DNA of 64,000 bases, taken from Denticeps clupeoides (Eukaryota; Chordata; Actinopteri; Clupeiformes; Denticipitidae). The notes beneath the pieces were generated by a model, which ran no database searches, was not told where the DNA came from, and was given only the letters and a program-made list of their open reading frames with translations. Position 1 is the first letter of the stretch. Every line of letters begins with the position of its first letter. Location: contig NC_041717.1 in assembly GCF_900700375.1 (NCBI RefSeq), positions 16,319,090-16,383,089 of the forward strand, in the 5' to 3' direction. A program made the position numbers and the translations under genes. Shown here piece by piece: positions 13,201 through 21,858 of this stretch.

Positions 13201-15306
13201 GTCTGACTTACAGTGGGAACGCTGGAGTTAATTAGCCTCCGTTCTCTCCCCCAGTCTCATGTTTGACCACCGGCCGCGCTCCTGGAGGGAGTTGCCATTG
13301 CGGATGGCTGACTTTGGAGTCCTCCATCGTAACGAGCTGTCGGGCGCGCTCACCGGCCTGACCCGCGTACGCCGCTTCCAGCAGGACGACGCCCACATTT
13401 TCTGCACCATGGACCAGGTGACTTGACCAACGAGGGGAGACGAACCTGTTGATGCCTGGTGATGCCAGGGGGTCGTTGACTTTTATTTCTGCTTCTGCTC
13501 ATATGTCCACAAGATAGAGGAAGAGATCAAAGGATGCCTGGACTTCCTGCGCACCGTCTACGACGTGTTCGGCTTCACCTTCAAACTGAACCTGTCCACC
13601 AGGCCAGAGAAGTTTCTGGGTGAGGTGGAGGTCTGGAACCAGGCGGAAAAGGTACAGCCGATCCCATGCCACGGCAGGAAAGTGTGTAGAAAAGGTCACT
13701 CCCACACATGAGATACAGACGTATCGAAAAAAAAAAAGACTGTCATTGTGAAACACTGCAGCACAGCACACAGTGACACAATGAAATGTGTCCTCTGCTT
13801 TTAACCATCACCCTTGGTGAGCAGTGGGCAGTCAGTTCGAGATTCGAACCGGCCACCTTCCCTATATGGTCCATATGGGTCAGTTTCCTTATGCGCTAGG
13901 CCAATGTCTCTTATTTCGTTTTCCCTAACTAAATGGCATATCACTGATGTTGTACAAGTTATTGTATGTGATCTGTAATGTTTTAAGTATGTGCATAGTT
14001 TTAATGAAATTGTTTAGTGTGTAAAGTGTATTCAGTGGTGCTTTATTTGTTTCCAGCAACTGGAGAACAGCCTGAATGAGTTTGGAGAGAAGTGGGTGCT
14101 GAATCCAGGAGACGGGGCCTTTTATGGGCCGAAGGTAGAAATTTTCTAATGGCTCCCTCACGCAAATAAGCCTGGTGCTTTGTGAATGTTGCCCTTCATC
14201 GCAATCTTGTCATTGATCAGATCGACATTCAGATCAAGGACGCCATTGGTCGATACCACCAGTGTGCCACGATCCAGCTAGACTTCCAACTGCCCATCCG
14301 CTTCAACCTCACCTTTGTCAGGTACCCTCTGCTTTGGGCAATTTATATTTTGTTTTTCATGTGATTTCTTTTCTCAGTAGTTCACTGAAGAGACAGAAAC
14401 GTTTTTTCCCCACATAACTTACAGTGACCCCAAGTGGTCAAATCAGGGAACTACATATATTTCTATATTGTGAACAGAACTAAACTGTGACCAAATTATG
14501 TCTGTTTTTGAAGCCATGATGGGGATGACAAGAAGCGGCCAGTGATCATCCACAGAGCCATCCTGGGCTCCGTGGAGAGGATGATTGCCATCCTGACAGA
14601 AAACTACGGTGGAAAGTGGTACGTCTGAGCAAGCTTCAATAACCTGCGGCAGGGACATGGTGACATGGAGGAATTAGCAGGTTGTGGCCCCACCTCCAAA
14701 ATTGTCAGGGTGGGGCTATGGCTTACTTTGTCCTACATTCTCATCACTATTACAAATGATGAAATTTGATTTAGAGTAAGGCGTGTGTATGGTGATGCTG
14801 TAACTCCTCCCCTGTCAGGCCTCTGTGGCTGTCTCCTCGTCAGGTGATGGTCGTGCCTGTTGGACCAACGTGCGAAGAATATGCTCAAAGGGTAAAAAAA
14901 AAAGAAAAGATCTTACCAGAATCTTGCATACTTTGCGCACACCTGACCACGCGCACTGGCTCCGCCCATCAGGTACGGCAGGAGTTTCACAGCGCTGGAC
15001 TGATGACTGACGTGGACCTGGATCCTGGCTGCACCCTCAACAAGAAGATCAGGAACGCCCAGCTGGCGCAGTACAACTTCATCCTGGGTGAGTGACCTTT
15101 GAACTTTGAACCTCGGTGCGTTCCGCAGCACTGTGACGTTACCTTGCTCCTGCTCAGTGGTCGGGGAGAAGGAGAAGGCCAGCGACACGGTGAACGTGCG
15201 CACGCGCGACAACAAAGTGCACGGCGAGCGCACCGTCAGCGACTGCATCGAGCGGCTGAAGCAGCTGAAGGCCGGCCGCGCCCGAAACGCCGAGGAGGAC
15301 TTCTGA
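6822..15306 (+). CDS. tars1: Cytosolic threonyl-tRNA synthetase, complete 19-exon gene
   Basis: The enzyme activates threonine with ATP and charges tRNA-Thr in the cytosol. Coding exons by GT/AG sites and phase: 6822-6881, 7282-7362, 7443-7633, 7964-8087, 9050-9171, 9695-9812, 9901-9965, 10393-10471, 10767-10913, 11849-11947, 12059-12225, 13255-13417, 13514-13651, 14057-14134, 14221-14321, 14514-14618, 14819-14891, 14973-15087, 15158-15306. They sum to 2175 bases (724 residues; human TARS1 has 723), all in phase. Domains in order: Lys-rich N-tail, TGS (about 85-150), editing domain with HSSAH and DLCRGPHV, class II core about 330-620, anticodon-binding end from about 620. Zinc ligands fit C414, H465 and H591, with the same spacing (51 and 126) as the bacterial enzyme. 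The sequence follows TARS1 rather than TARS3 ([20 protein letters not shown]). Introns carry several SINEs and a MITE. Confidence 0.97.
7678..7796 (-). mobile_element. SINE, family A (L2-tailed), degenerate
   Basis: In tars1 intron 3. On plus it shows the reversed tail (TTTATAAGACGCCCCC), GGGTTAAGTGTCTTGCTCAG and the reversed A-box end AGGCTACTACCACCC. It is internally shortened. Confidence 0.7.
8361..8762. mobile_element. MITE with terminal inverted repeats
   Basis: In tars1 intron 4. The ends are inverted copies of each other: AAGGTCCCCTATTATG at the left and CATAATAGGGGACCTT at the right, about 400 bases apart with no coding potential. The left flank reads TTAA, as in Kolobok-type targets, but the right flank is not an exact TTAA, so the superfamily is left open. 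Confidence 0.8.
8770..9040 (-). mobile_element. Degenerate SINE fragments, families A and B
   Basis: In tars1 intron 4. 8770-8925 is a decayed family A copy (CTCTTATCCAGAGTGACTTA). 8947-9030 is a short piece of family B (GTCATTGTGATACAGAACAC). Both are reversed relative to the gene. Confidence 0.55.
11064..11424 (-). mobile_element. SINE family A interrupted by a SINE family B
   Basis: In tars1 intron 9. The outer element is reversed family A (ATGCCCTTATTCAGAGTGAC at the left, AGGCGAGCGTGTTACCCGC at the right). Between about 11241 and 11388 a plus-strand family B copy is inserted, beginning GGGGCAGTGGTGGC and ending AACCCCTTCACTTTC. Confidence 0.7.
12480..12672 (-). mobile_element. tRNA-derived SINE, family B
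   Basis: In tars1 intron 11, reversed. It runs from the 3' end (AAAGTGATTGTGATAC) to a reversed B box (GGGATTCGAACC) and a reversed A-box region. It is also present at the matching place in partial tars1 copies B, C and D, so it predates the duplication. Confidence 0.85.
12836..13022 (-). mobile_element. tRNA-derived SINE, family A, with L2-type tail
   Basis: A full-looking copy in tars1 intron 11, reversed. It has the tail CATTTATCAGACGCCCTTAT, a reversed B box GGGATTCGAACCC and a reversed A box ending CCACTAGGCTACTACCACC. A related copy is in partial copy D but absent from B and C. Here it is flanked on both sides by an approximately 70-base direct duplication of intron sequence (about 12757-12835 and 13023-13097). 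Confidence 0.85.
13735..13912 (-). mobile_element. SINE, family B, with altered tRNA-like end
   Basis: In tars1 intron 13, reversed (GTCATTGTGAAACACTGCAG, ATTCGAACCGGCCACC). It is shared by all three partial tars1 copies, with copy D altered at its right end. Confidence 0.75.
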
Positions 15307-15507
15307 GTCGGGATGGATTTCCTATGAGCAGCGACCTGGATTTTATCCCCAACTCTGTTCTCTCTGGCATCTTGTTTTGTGTGGAACGACAATTTTTAAA
15401 AATTTGTTTATACGTTAACAGAAAAAAGATGTTGTGCGTTCTGTATGGATCTTTGTCACATCTCTTGCGGGTTTTTACTTCTGCGCTCATCGCCTGGTCC
15501 ACTTCAC

Positions 15508-15671
15508 CTAGGGCTTCATTTCCATGTTTAATAAAACCAGTTTTTCAGCAATAAAGATCTGCTTCTAAATATAAATGTGATCGTATTACTACTGTACGCA
15601 GTCACAGACATTCAACTGACCTTTATGAACGATTAGTGACGCGTTAACAAACAGAAGTCATCAGTAAGTAG
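15508..15671 (+). repeat. Direct repeat: tars1 3' UTR end, left copy
   Basis: This end of the tars1 3' region (both AATAAA signals, then GTGATCGTATTACTACTGTA) recurs in the same orientation at 20456-20611, on the far side of the MIF4G block. The two repeats flank the block in unit 1 and again in the other units. Confidence 0.85.
15525..15560 (+). terminator. tars1: tars1 polyadenylation signals
   Basis: Two AATAAA hexamers lie about 225 and 245 bases after the stop codon, in TTTAATAAAACCAG and GCAATAAAGATC. Either could set the 3' end. Confidence 0.65.
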
Positions 15672-15733
15672 TCATCAGGCAAGTAACTGCGCACCAGCGA
15701 TGCTCGGGGTTCAAGCTGATTTTTATTACACAC

Positions 15734-16246
15734 AGTACAGGCCAAAGATTTGGACACAACTTCTCATTCAATGTGTTTTCTTTATTTTCATGACCATTTA
15801 CATTGGTTGATTCTCACTGAAGGCATAAAAACTATGAATGAACACATGTGGAGTTACGTACTTAACAAAAAGTGGAGACCTGACCTCCACAGTCACCGGA
15901 CCTGAACCCAGTCGAGATGGTTTGGGGTGAGCTGGACCGCAGAGTGAAGACAAAGGGGCCAACAAGTGCTAAACACCTCTGGGAACTCCTTCAAGACTGT
16001 TGGAAAAGCATTTCAGGTGACGAAGAGTGTGCAAAGCAGTAATCAGAGCAAACGGTGGCTATTTTGAAGAAACTAGAATATAAAACGTGTTTTCTGTAAT
16101 TTCACATTTTTGTGTTAAGTACATAACTCCACATGTGTTCATTCATAGTTTTGATGCCTTCAGTGAGAATCAACCAACGTAAATGGTCCTGAAAATAAAG
16201 AAAACACATTGAATGAGAAGGCGTGTCCAAACTTTTGGCCTGTACT
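15734..16246 (+). mobile_element. Tc1/mariner remnant, unit 1
   Basis: Terminal inverted repeats are present (CAGTACAGGCCAAAGATTTG at the left, its reverse ending GGCCTGTACTG at the right). The interior has a plus-strand fragment of the 3' end of a Tc1 transposase (related spacer copies read PPQSPDLNP and WGELDRRV). An internal deletion removes the segment DLLKLIERMPR seen in spacer copies. It is non-autonomous and sits between the tars1 3' end and the MIF4G promoter. Confidence 0.85.
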
Positions 16247-16304
16247 GTATATATTTGTCCAAACCTCAGCGCCTGATTTTATTAAACTAGTCATGACAAA
16301 ACTG

Positions 16305-16322
16305 TGTCAGCAGGGGGCGCAG
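16305..16322 (+). promoter_or_regulatory. CTCF-like motif, unit 1
   Basis: TCAGCAGGGGGCGC fits the vertebrate CTCF core consensus except for its first base. It sits between the Tc1 remnant and the MIF4G upstream region and is repeated in the other three units (33714-33731, 45585-45602, 57860-57877). Confidence 0.5.
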
Positions 16323-16410
16323 AGGCACAAATTCTAATTTAACAGTTGGGGGAAAAAAATTGATTTATAAACAAAACAAAAATTCCCGCCAACACGTTCA
16401 GACATGACAG

Positions 16411-16452
16411 GTTACCATGACAACCGTAAACAAAACACAGAGTCCTGATTGG
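16411..16452 (+). promoter_or_regulatory. RFX X-box-like motif plus CCAAT box, MIF4G copy A
   Basis: GTTACCATGACAAC (16411-16424) matches 13 of 14 positions of the palindromic RFX X-box GTTRCCATGGYAAC. ATTGG (inverted CCAAT, 16448-16452) follows 23 bases on. The pair lies about 270 bases upstream of the MIF4G ATG. RFX and NF-Y sites often co-occur in ciliary and testis promoters, so germline expression is an inference only. Confidence 0.5.
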
Positions 16453-16689
16453 ACGAGGAGCTCTTAATTAAATAAAACGTGTTAAAAAGTTTCAGTCGCT
16501 TGCCAACCTCACTTGACTGCTTGCGGCCGCTCGCTTTCAAGCCTTTTTCTCGAAATCTCGAACTGCTACATTTTTATTGTTAATTCTATTGCTTCTTACA
16601 ACCTTCTACAATTTTAACTCGCTTTTTCTTCCAGGATACTGTAGTTGCGTGTTATTGTTGTGTTATTAACACTTTTTCTTTTCAGCACC

Positions 16690-17973
16690 ATGAGCGCTCC
16701 TCCCCGAGACCAATTCGGGCTCCACCGGGCTGAAAAGCCCTGGCGGCCGAAAAGGATGATGGCGACGCGCGGCCTTGTGAGCGGAACGCGGCGGCTGCTG
16801 CTCCACCTCCGCACGGCGCTGAACAAGATCACCGAGCGCAACTTCCACCGGCAGGTGGAGAAGGTGGTGGCGCTCAACATCACCACCAAGGAGCGGCTGC
16901 TGCTGGTGGTCGACGCCGTGCTGACCAAGGCCGTCACGGAGCCCAAGTTCTCCGGGGTCTACGCGCAGCTGTGCGCCGACCTGCAGCGGCTCCGCGTCCC
17001 CGGAGCCGACGCGACCTTCGCCGGCCTCCTGCTGAGCCGCGTCTGGAGGGAGTTCCGCGGGGAGCCGGGACGAGCAGGCGGAGCCCCGCAGCGCCAACTG
17101 GGGCTCGTCAGGTTCATCGCGGAGCTCTTCAAGGTGAACCTGGTGGCGGAGACCATCGTTCACAGCGGCATCCAGCGGCTTCTCCAGGACCCCACCGCGG
17201 CGAGCCTGGAGTGCCTGTGCGGCCTGCTGCCGCGCGTCTGCCACGCCCTGGAGAGGTCTCGCGTGGAGCGCTACCTCCAGGAGGTGGAGGAGTTCGTGGG
17301 GCCGAGGAGGAGGAGGAGGACCTCGTTCCAGCTGCGCTTCAGGCTGCAGGACACGCTGGACGAGTGCAGCCTCCGGCTCCGCAGGCAGGAGAAGGCGGTG
17401 AGCAGGGAGCTTCCGGTGGAGGGAAGGCCTCTGTGGGCCATGGATGGAGAGCAGGAGTCTGTGAGCCGGGAGGAGAAGGCGGTGAGCAGGCAGGAGAAGG
17501 CGGTGAGCACGGAGCGTCCGGTGGAGGGAAGGCGGCTGTGGGCCATGGATGGAGAGCAGGAGTCTGTGAGCCGGGAGGAGAAGGCGGTGAGCACGGAGCG
17601 TCCGGTGGAGGGTAGGCGGCTGTGGGCCATGGATGGAGAGCAGGAGTCTGTGAGCCGGGAGGTGAAGGTGGTGAGCAGGGAGGTGAAGGCGGTGAGCAGG
17701 GAGCGTCCGGTGGAGGGTAGGCCTCTGTGGGCCATGGATGGAGAGCAGGAGTCTGTGAGCCGGGAGGAGAAGGCGGTGAGCAGGGAGCGTCCGGTGGAGG
17801 GTAGGCCTCTGTGGGCCATGGATGAAGTGGAGTTGGTGCACAGGGAGGTGAAGGTGGTGAGCAGGGAGCGTCCGGTGGAGGGTAGGCCTCTGTGGGCCAT
17901 GGATGAAGTGGAGTTGGTGCGCAGGCAGGTGAAGGCGCGTCTGGGCCCGAGAACAGCGCCATGCTGCGTTTAA
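16690..17973 (+). CDS. MIF4G-only eIF4G-like protein, copy A (427 aa)
   Basis: Residues 1-232 resemble the middle (HEAT-1/MIF4G) domain of eIF4G1/3: LHRAEKPWRP at 11-20, LRTALNKITERNF (helix 1), AVTEPKFSGVYAQLC, LGLVRFIAELFKVN, SLECLCGLLPRV, FRLQDTL. In eIF4G this domain binds eIF4A. PABP- and eIF4E-binding regions and the MA3 and W2 domains are absent. From residue 234 an 84-base in-frame repeat encodes EKAVSRE, RPVEGRPLWAMD and GEQESVSRE; six PVEGRxLWAMD cores are present here. The ATG at 16690 follows a good acceptor (CTTTTCAG, then CACC), so a spliced 5' UTR is likely and the CDS is one exon. It is strongly GC-rich against AT-rich flanks, suggesting a retrocopy origin. Function is unknown; eIF4A binding is inference. 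Confidence 0.82.
   Translation: MSAPPRDQFGLHRAEKPWRPKRMMATRGLVSGTRRLLLHLRTALNKITERNFHRQVEKVVALNITTKERLLLVVDAVLTKAVTEPKFSGVYAQLCADLQRLRVPGADATFAGLLLSRVWREFRGEPGRAGGAPQRQLGLVRFIAELFKVNLVAETIVHSGIQRLLQDPTAASLECLCGLLPRVCHALERSRVERYLQEVEEFVGPRRRRRTSFQLRFRLQDTLDECSLRLRRQEKAVSRELPVEGRPLWAMDGEQESVSREEKAVSRQEKAVSTERPVEGRRLWAMDGEQESVSREEKAVSTERPVEGRRLWAMDGEQESVSREVKVVSREVKAVSRERPVEGRPLWAMDGEQESVSREEKAVSRERPVEGRPLWAMDEVELVHREVKVVSRERPVEGRPLWAMDEVELVRRQVKARLGPRTAPCCV
17389..17916 (+). repeat. 84-bp in-frame coding minisatellite, MIF4G copy A
   Basis: Imperfect units of 28 codons with shorter variants, all multiples of three, so the frame is preserved. Six PVEGR(P/R)LWAMD cores. The last two units end in EVELV instead of GEQESV. 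Confidence 0.9.
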
Positions 17974-18424
17974 ACGCTCCACTTTGTTTATTTCAATTTA
18001 TTACTTCCAATTGGCAGCGAGCAAAATTTACACGTGACGGTCGTATAGAAGATAAATACATTAGTCTATTTATTTCAATCATTTAAATATTTTAAGCTAA
18101 TTGGCAACAACTAGATCAATTAACATGAGAGATGCGACGTGACCAGGCCTAGAATAAAATAAGCAGAGCGATAATTACACAAATTAAAATTAGAATAGTA
18201 TTAGTAGTAGTAATCCTTTTGTATCCTGTAGTTTTAGTAGTTAATAGTAATAGTATTGTAGAATACACTCGGAGGCTGGTTAACTGGGGAGAAAACTCCC
18301 CCAAAGCCAAAAACATCCGGTTCAAAGCAAACCTCTGGACAGACGGCTGAACATCTTTACCACGTTCCTCGTCTCCCCCTTTCTGCTCTCATCCGTGGCC
18401 CACCCACTACCTTTTTTCCACCAA

Positions 18425-18840
18425 ATGAAGGTGAACCAAAGCAACAGCATTGTGGTTACCGGGAGGGCGAAGTGGAAATTGGTGAGTATTGCCCTGGACC
18501 TCCAACTCCAGTTAATTTGAGTGTAATGTTCCCTCATTTCTTTCTACAGGTGACTTGGGAGCAGCAGTCAGCTTCGGCGACATCCACAGAAGAAGCGAAC
18601 TCTCCGGTGTTCCCCACTGGTGGGTCCTCCTGAGAGGAAGGAACTACTGAGTGCCTTGGTCTCTTTTCCAGACCTCATGTGTATATATGTTTGTGGTTTG
18701 TATAGGATGGCCCGGAGGTGATTGTCGCCGTGACCATAGGACCTTTCAACTGCCTTTGTCACATCCGGTCACTGGGCATCACCGCTATTGAAATGGCAGA
18801 AGAGCCGCCTCCCAATACCGATATGGACCAGGAAATGTAA
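18425..18840 (+). pseudogene. Kinase-like exon remnants (GCK/MAP4K4-TNIK type), copy A
   Basis: Three exon-like pieces. 18425-18481 starts ATG and ends ...KWKL before GTGAGT. 18550-18619 continues VTWEQQSASATS. 18706-18840 reads PEVI, then [19 protein letters not shown], then a TAA stop. The last matches the [20 protein letters not shown] segment of MAP4K4/TNIK/MINK kinases, and the first two align loosely with KLVDFGVSAQL and the activation loop, with DFG replaced by TWE. The phase between the second and third pieces does not match. I read this as a decayed kinase gene fragment, not a working kinase. All four units carry it. Confidence 0.6.
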
Positions 18841-18946
18841 TCCAGGAGCAGTAACCATCACTGGTGAGTCCATTTTATGGGTGACGGAAAAATTCATTCA
18901 GCAAAAACCTCGAACTCTTACACACATTCAGTAATCCTGTAGCCTC

Positions 18947-20001
18947 ATGGTGGCGCTGCTGGATAAGATGGAGGAGGAGAGGCAGATTGGGACTGAGAGA
19001 CACTCATCAGAACATGGGGTTTCATTTGGTCCGCTGACTAAAACAGTCCAGACCTGCTTTTATTCTTCTGAACAGGTCCGCTGTCTCGTCCTCTTGTTCT
19101 GCTATAATGCTGTGATAGTAGAATTGACAGAAGGAAAGAAGGTTCTATGGGTGTGGGGTGGATAATTTGAGCTAAAGCAAAATGTTCTCTCATATGGTCC
19201 AGTGTGTTGCATGTCTTGATCACAGAAAATGAGGAAAATAACAAGAGAAGAGAACATCCAAAACCTGTTCTTAGTAGGAATTAATACATTGTTCATAGTA
19301 AATCATTTTCTGCCATCCTTCCTAAGAAAACCAGGCAGGCAGTCATTCCCGAGGACCAGGAGAAGGAGGAGGAGAGGCAGATTGGGACTGAGAACCACTC
19401 ACCAGAACAACATGGGGTGGCATTTGGCCTGCTGACTAAAACTAACAGGTAATAAATACCCTGTCATGTCCTGCCCCAATCTCTTTCTGGTCAATTCTGA
19501 ATTTATTTCTGGCTGTGTGTTGCAGGATGTGCCCAGAAACACGGACACCTCTTCTGTCTACAGTCCTGTAGCCAATGGCAGCAGGTCTTTCATTTTCTTT
19601 TGCATCAGTTTGCTGAGTGTATACTCTGTGCGCCCCACCACTGGCACAAGAAAAGGTGACATGAGAGGGGGGAATAGGAATATATGTCGAGATGTTGATG
19701 TGAATGTTTCTGTGTTTAGACATCCTGGATAAGCTTTGCTGTCAATGCTGATTTGTGGAAACATGACCTACAATGGGTAATTATATTAAATTCAACAAAT
19801 TATATTTCCAGATACGTTGATTAATCCAGATAGATTGCTTAAAGCACATAATGAAAAAAGAAATATGTAAACATTTTATTTGACATGTTTTTTTTAAATG
19901 TTCAGATTTCCTGCAACAGTTGCAACAAGTGGTTCCATCAGGGATGCGTCAACTCTCCAGCAGTGGACAAAGAATAGCTCTGTCCTGTTTGCATTGTCTA
20001 A
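18947..20001 (+). pseudogene. Exon-like series ending in a broken PHD finger, copy A
   Basis: 18947-19072 reads MVALLDKMEEERQIGTE, and 19335-19448 reads a related EEERQIGTENHSPEQHGV, so one exon looks duplicated. 19526-19585 reads DVPRNTDTSSVYSPVANGSR before a GT. 19906-19977 reads ISCNSCNKWFHQGC and ends in TAG; the same frame continues LCPVC. The Cys/His order (CxxC, HxxC, CPxC) is that of the second half of a PHD finger, with the TAG where a Trp is usual. Exon phases do not all agree. Parent gene not recognised; possibly host or transposon-derived. Confidence 0.5.
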
Positions 20002-20455
20002 AGTGTTGTAAATTAATGTAAAGCGTTCTCATTGTTTTTTTTTATTTTGTTGTGTTGAATTTTTTTTATACTTTATTTATATTTCTGCTGTATGTTCAAT
20101 TGATCTTATTAAAATTGTACATAGTTCCATTTTGAATTTGAATTAAATTATTTTAATTGAATTGCTGTTGCATAAACTTGTGAATTTATATTTAAGAAAT
20201 TATATTTAACCCACATTACACTATTTATCAATATGAATATCTTTAAACATTTGAAATGTTAATTTTGGATTGAGATTTTTTTGAATGCTCATAGATTCCC
20301 TATCTGACAAATATTTTGTCAAATTAAATTGTAAAATATTTATCAGGATTTGTGTGTATTTTGAAATTCTGCAATAAATTGTCCTTCCACTGTTACATAC
20401 TGACTGGTTATTGTGTTTAAATGTGGCTCTGTTAAAGAGGAGGGGTCCAGTTCAC
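20002..20455. other. AT-rich intergenic tail of unit 1
   Basis: No gene seen. AT-rich, with an AATAAA near 20372 that could end a transcript of the upstream exon-like series. Confidence 0.6.
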
Positions 20456-20611
20456 CTTCATTTCCATGTCTAATAAAATCAGTTCCTCAGCAATAAAGAT
20501 CTGTTTCTAAATATAAATGTGATCGTATTACTACTGTACGCAGTCACAGACATTCAACTGACAATTAGTGATGCGTTAACAAACATAAGTCATCAGTAAG
20601 TAGTACAAAAA
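20456..20611 (+). repeat. Direct repeat: tars1 3' UTR end, right copy
   Basis: The same sequence as 15508-15671 with small differences (a shortened AACTGACAATTAGTG join). It marks the downstream edge of the repeated block in unit 1. Confidence 0.85.
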
Positions 20612-20632
20612 GAAACAAATGGAAATTATAAA

Positions 20633-21858
20633 TGTGACGGGTTCACCTCCGCAGCACCATTCTACCGGTTCCACGCACACCATTAGACACTTGGACAGCC
20701 GGGTGGTTCACGAATTCCCTTTTTATTTTCTGTAATACATGCAAGGTACAGTGGAGTAGGTGGGAATTAGCCTACGGTTGGTCTGGATAACTCTCTCCAT
20801 TCAGTGTCCTGAATTGCTTTTTTCTTTTACAACTTCATGCAGATACATACTTGGTTGTAAATGTAATAAAAGGTACAAATAAGCAAAACAAACTAAATAA
20901 GGCCTCTCACTTTGGTGATCATATAGTGATGTGAAAAGCACTGAACACTTAAGCATAATGTACTCAAAACTCTTAGCATCTGCATTAATACATTTTATCC
21001 GTAGCACCAGGGATAATTCAAGTGAACCCTTTTTCTTAGAATTAAACAAGAAACCACATGAACACAGTGAAACATGAGACTGACCAATACAAATACAAAT
21101 ACATTTACTGAGTGGTGTACTACCAGATTAGCACCTAACTAACTAATTTATATGAACGAATCTTAACAGATATAACATAACCCAAAACTTTTGGTAGAAC
21201 CATATAACATTATAAAAACACAAGAAAATCCAAACGATATTACCTGTAATACATGCAAGGTACAGTGGAGTAGGTGGGAATTAGCCTACGGTTGGTCTGG
21301 ATAACTCTCTCTGGGTAGAGTGGGTAGAAGAAAATTAGCATGCTAATCAAACAAGTAAATCAACCTAAAACTACGGATATACATGTCATGGAATCATCTC
21401 AAAATAGTGAGCAAGAATCGCTACCCAAACTGCATGAAAAATAATGACTTCTGTGTTCTTATAACCCAGTAAAACATAGTTTATGCCAGACCTCTCAAAA
21501 CGTGACCTACCCATTCAGTGTCCTGAATTGCTTTGAGCAATTTCATGCGATCTCCTACTACACTGTACCTTGATACCACTAGAGGGCGTCATTGCACCAT
21601 TTAAAATAATTTAACCACTCCTGAACCACTCTGCTTATCACAGAGTAAAAGAGTTGCCATCTACACCTCATGAAGTGTACATATCTCTGCTCCTATAATG
21701 AAATCTCATGACCTGGTCACTAACCAGTCTGGTAATCTAACCAAAAAAAAAAAAAACACACAATAAAACAGAGAAAAAAAAAAAATCAAACAATGTATTC
21801 ATTCCCATTACTGCCAGAATGACTAAAACCAAAAACCTGCCTACGTGGGTTCCTAACA
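20633..21858 (-). mobile_element. 3' LTR of the Ty3 element (left side)
   Basis: Starts TGTGACGGGTTCACC at 20633 and matches 28777 onward. The inner edge is uncertain: similarity to the other LTR is clear to about 21641, while a purine-rich tract with a following TG on the minus strand suggests 21858. The LTR pair differ in length. It contains a CTCF-like motif at 21576-21589. Confidence 0.75.

Noticed and set aside
6822-15306. Alternative identity as tars3 (TARSL2)
   Set aside because: Sequence at several diagnostic places follows TARS1 ([32 protein letters not shown]), and the long N-terminal extension of TARS3 is absent.
16645-16689. Upstream extension of the MIF4G frame resembling a signal peptide (RVIVVLLTLFLFST)
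   Set aside because: It starts at TTG and runs through a pyrimidine tract and AG that form a splice acceptor; the ATG at 16690 has a good context and begins the eIF4G-like sequence.
17389-17916. Regular repeats that might suggest a CRISPR-like array
   Set aside because: Units are contiguous, coding, without spacers, and the genome is a vertebrate.
16666-17982. Long antisense open frames across each MIF4G gene (341-508 codons)
   Set aside because: They mirror a GC-rich gene and a repeat whose length is a multiple of three, which keeps several frames open. The peptides are low-complexity (HLPAHRLLLS, PCSPPSPP).
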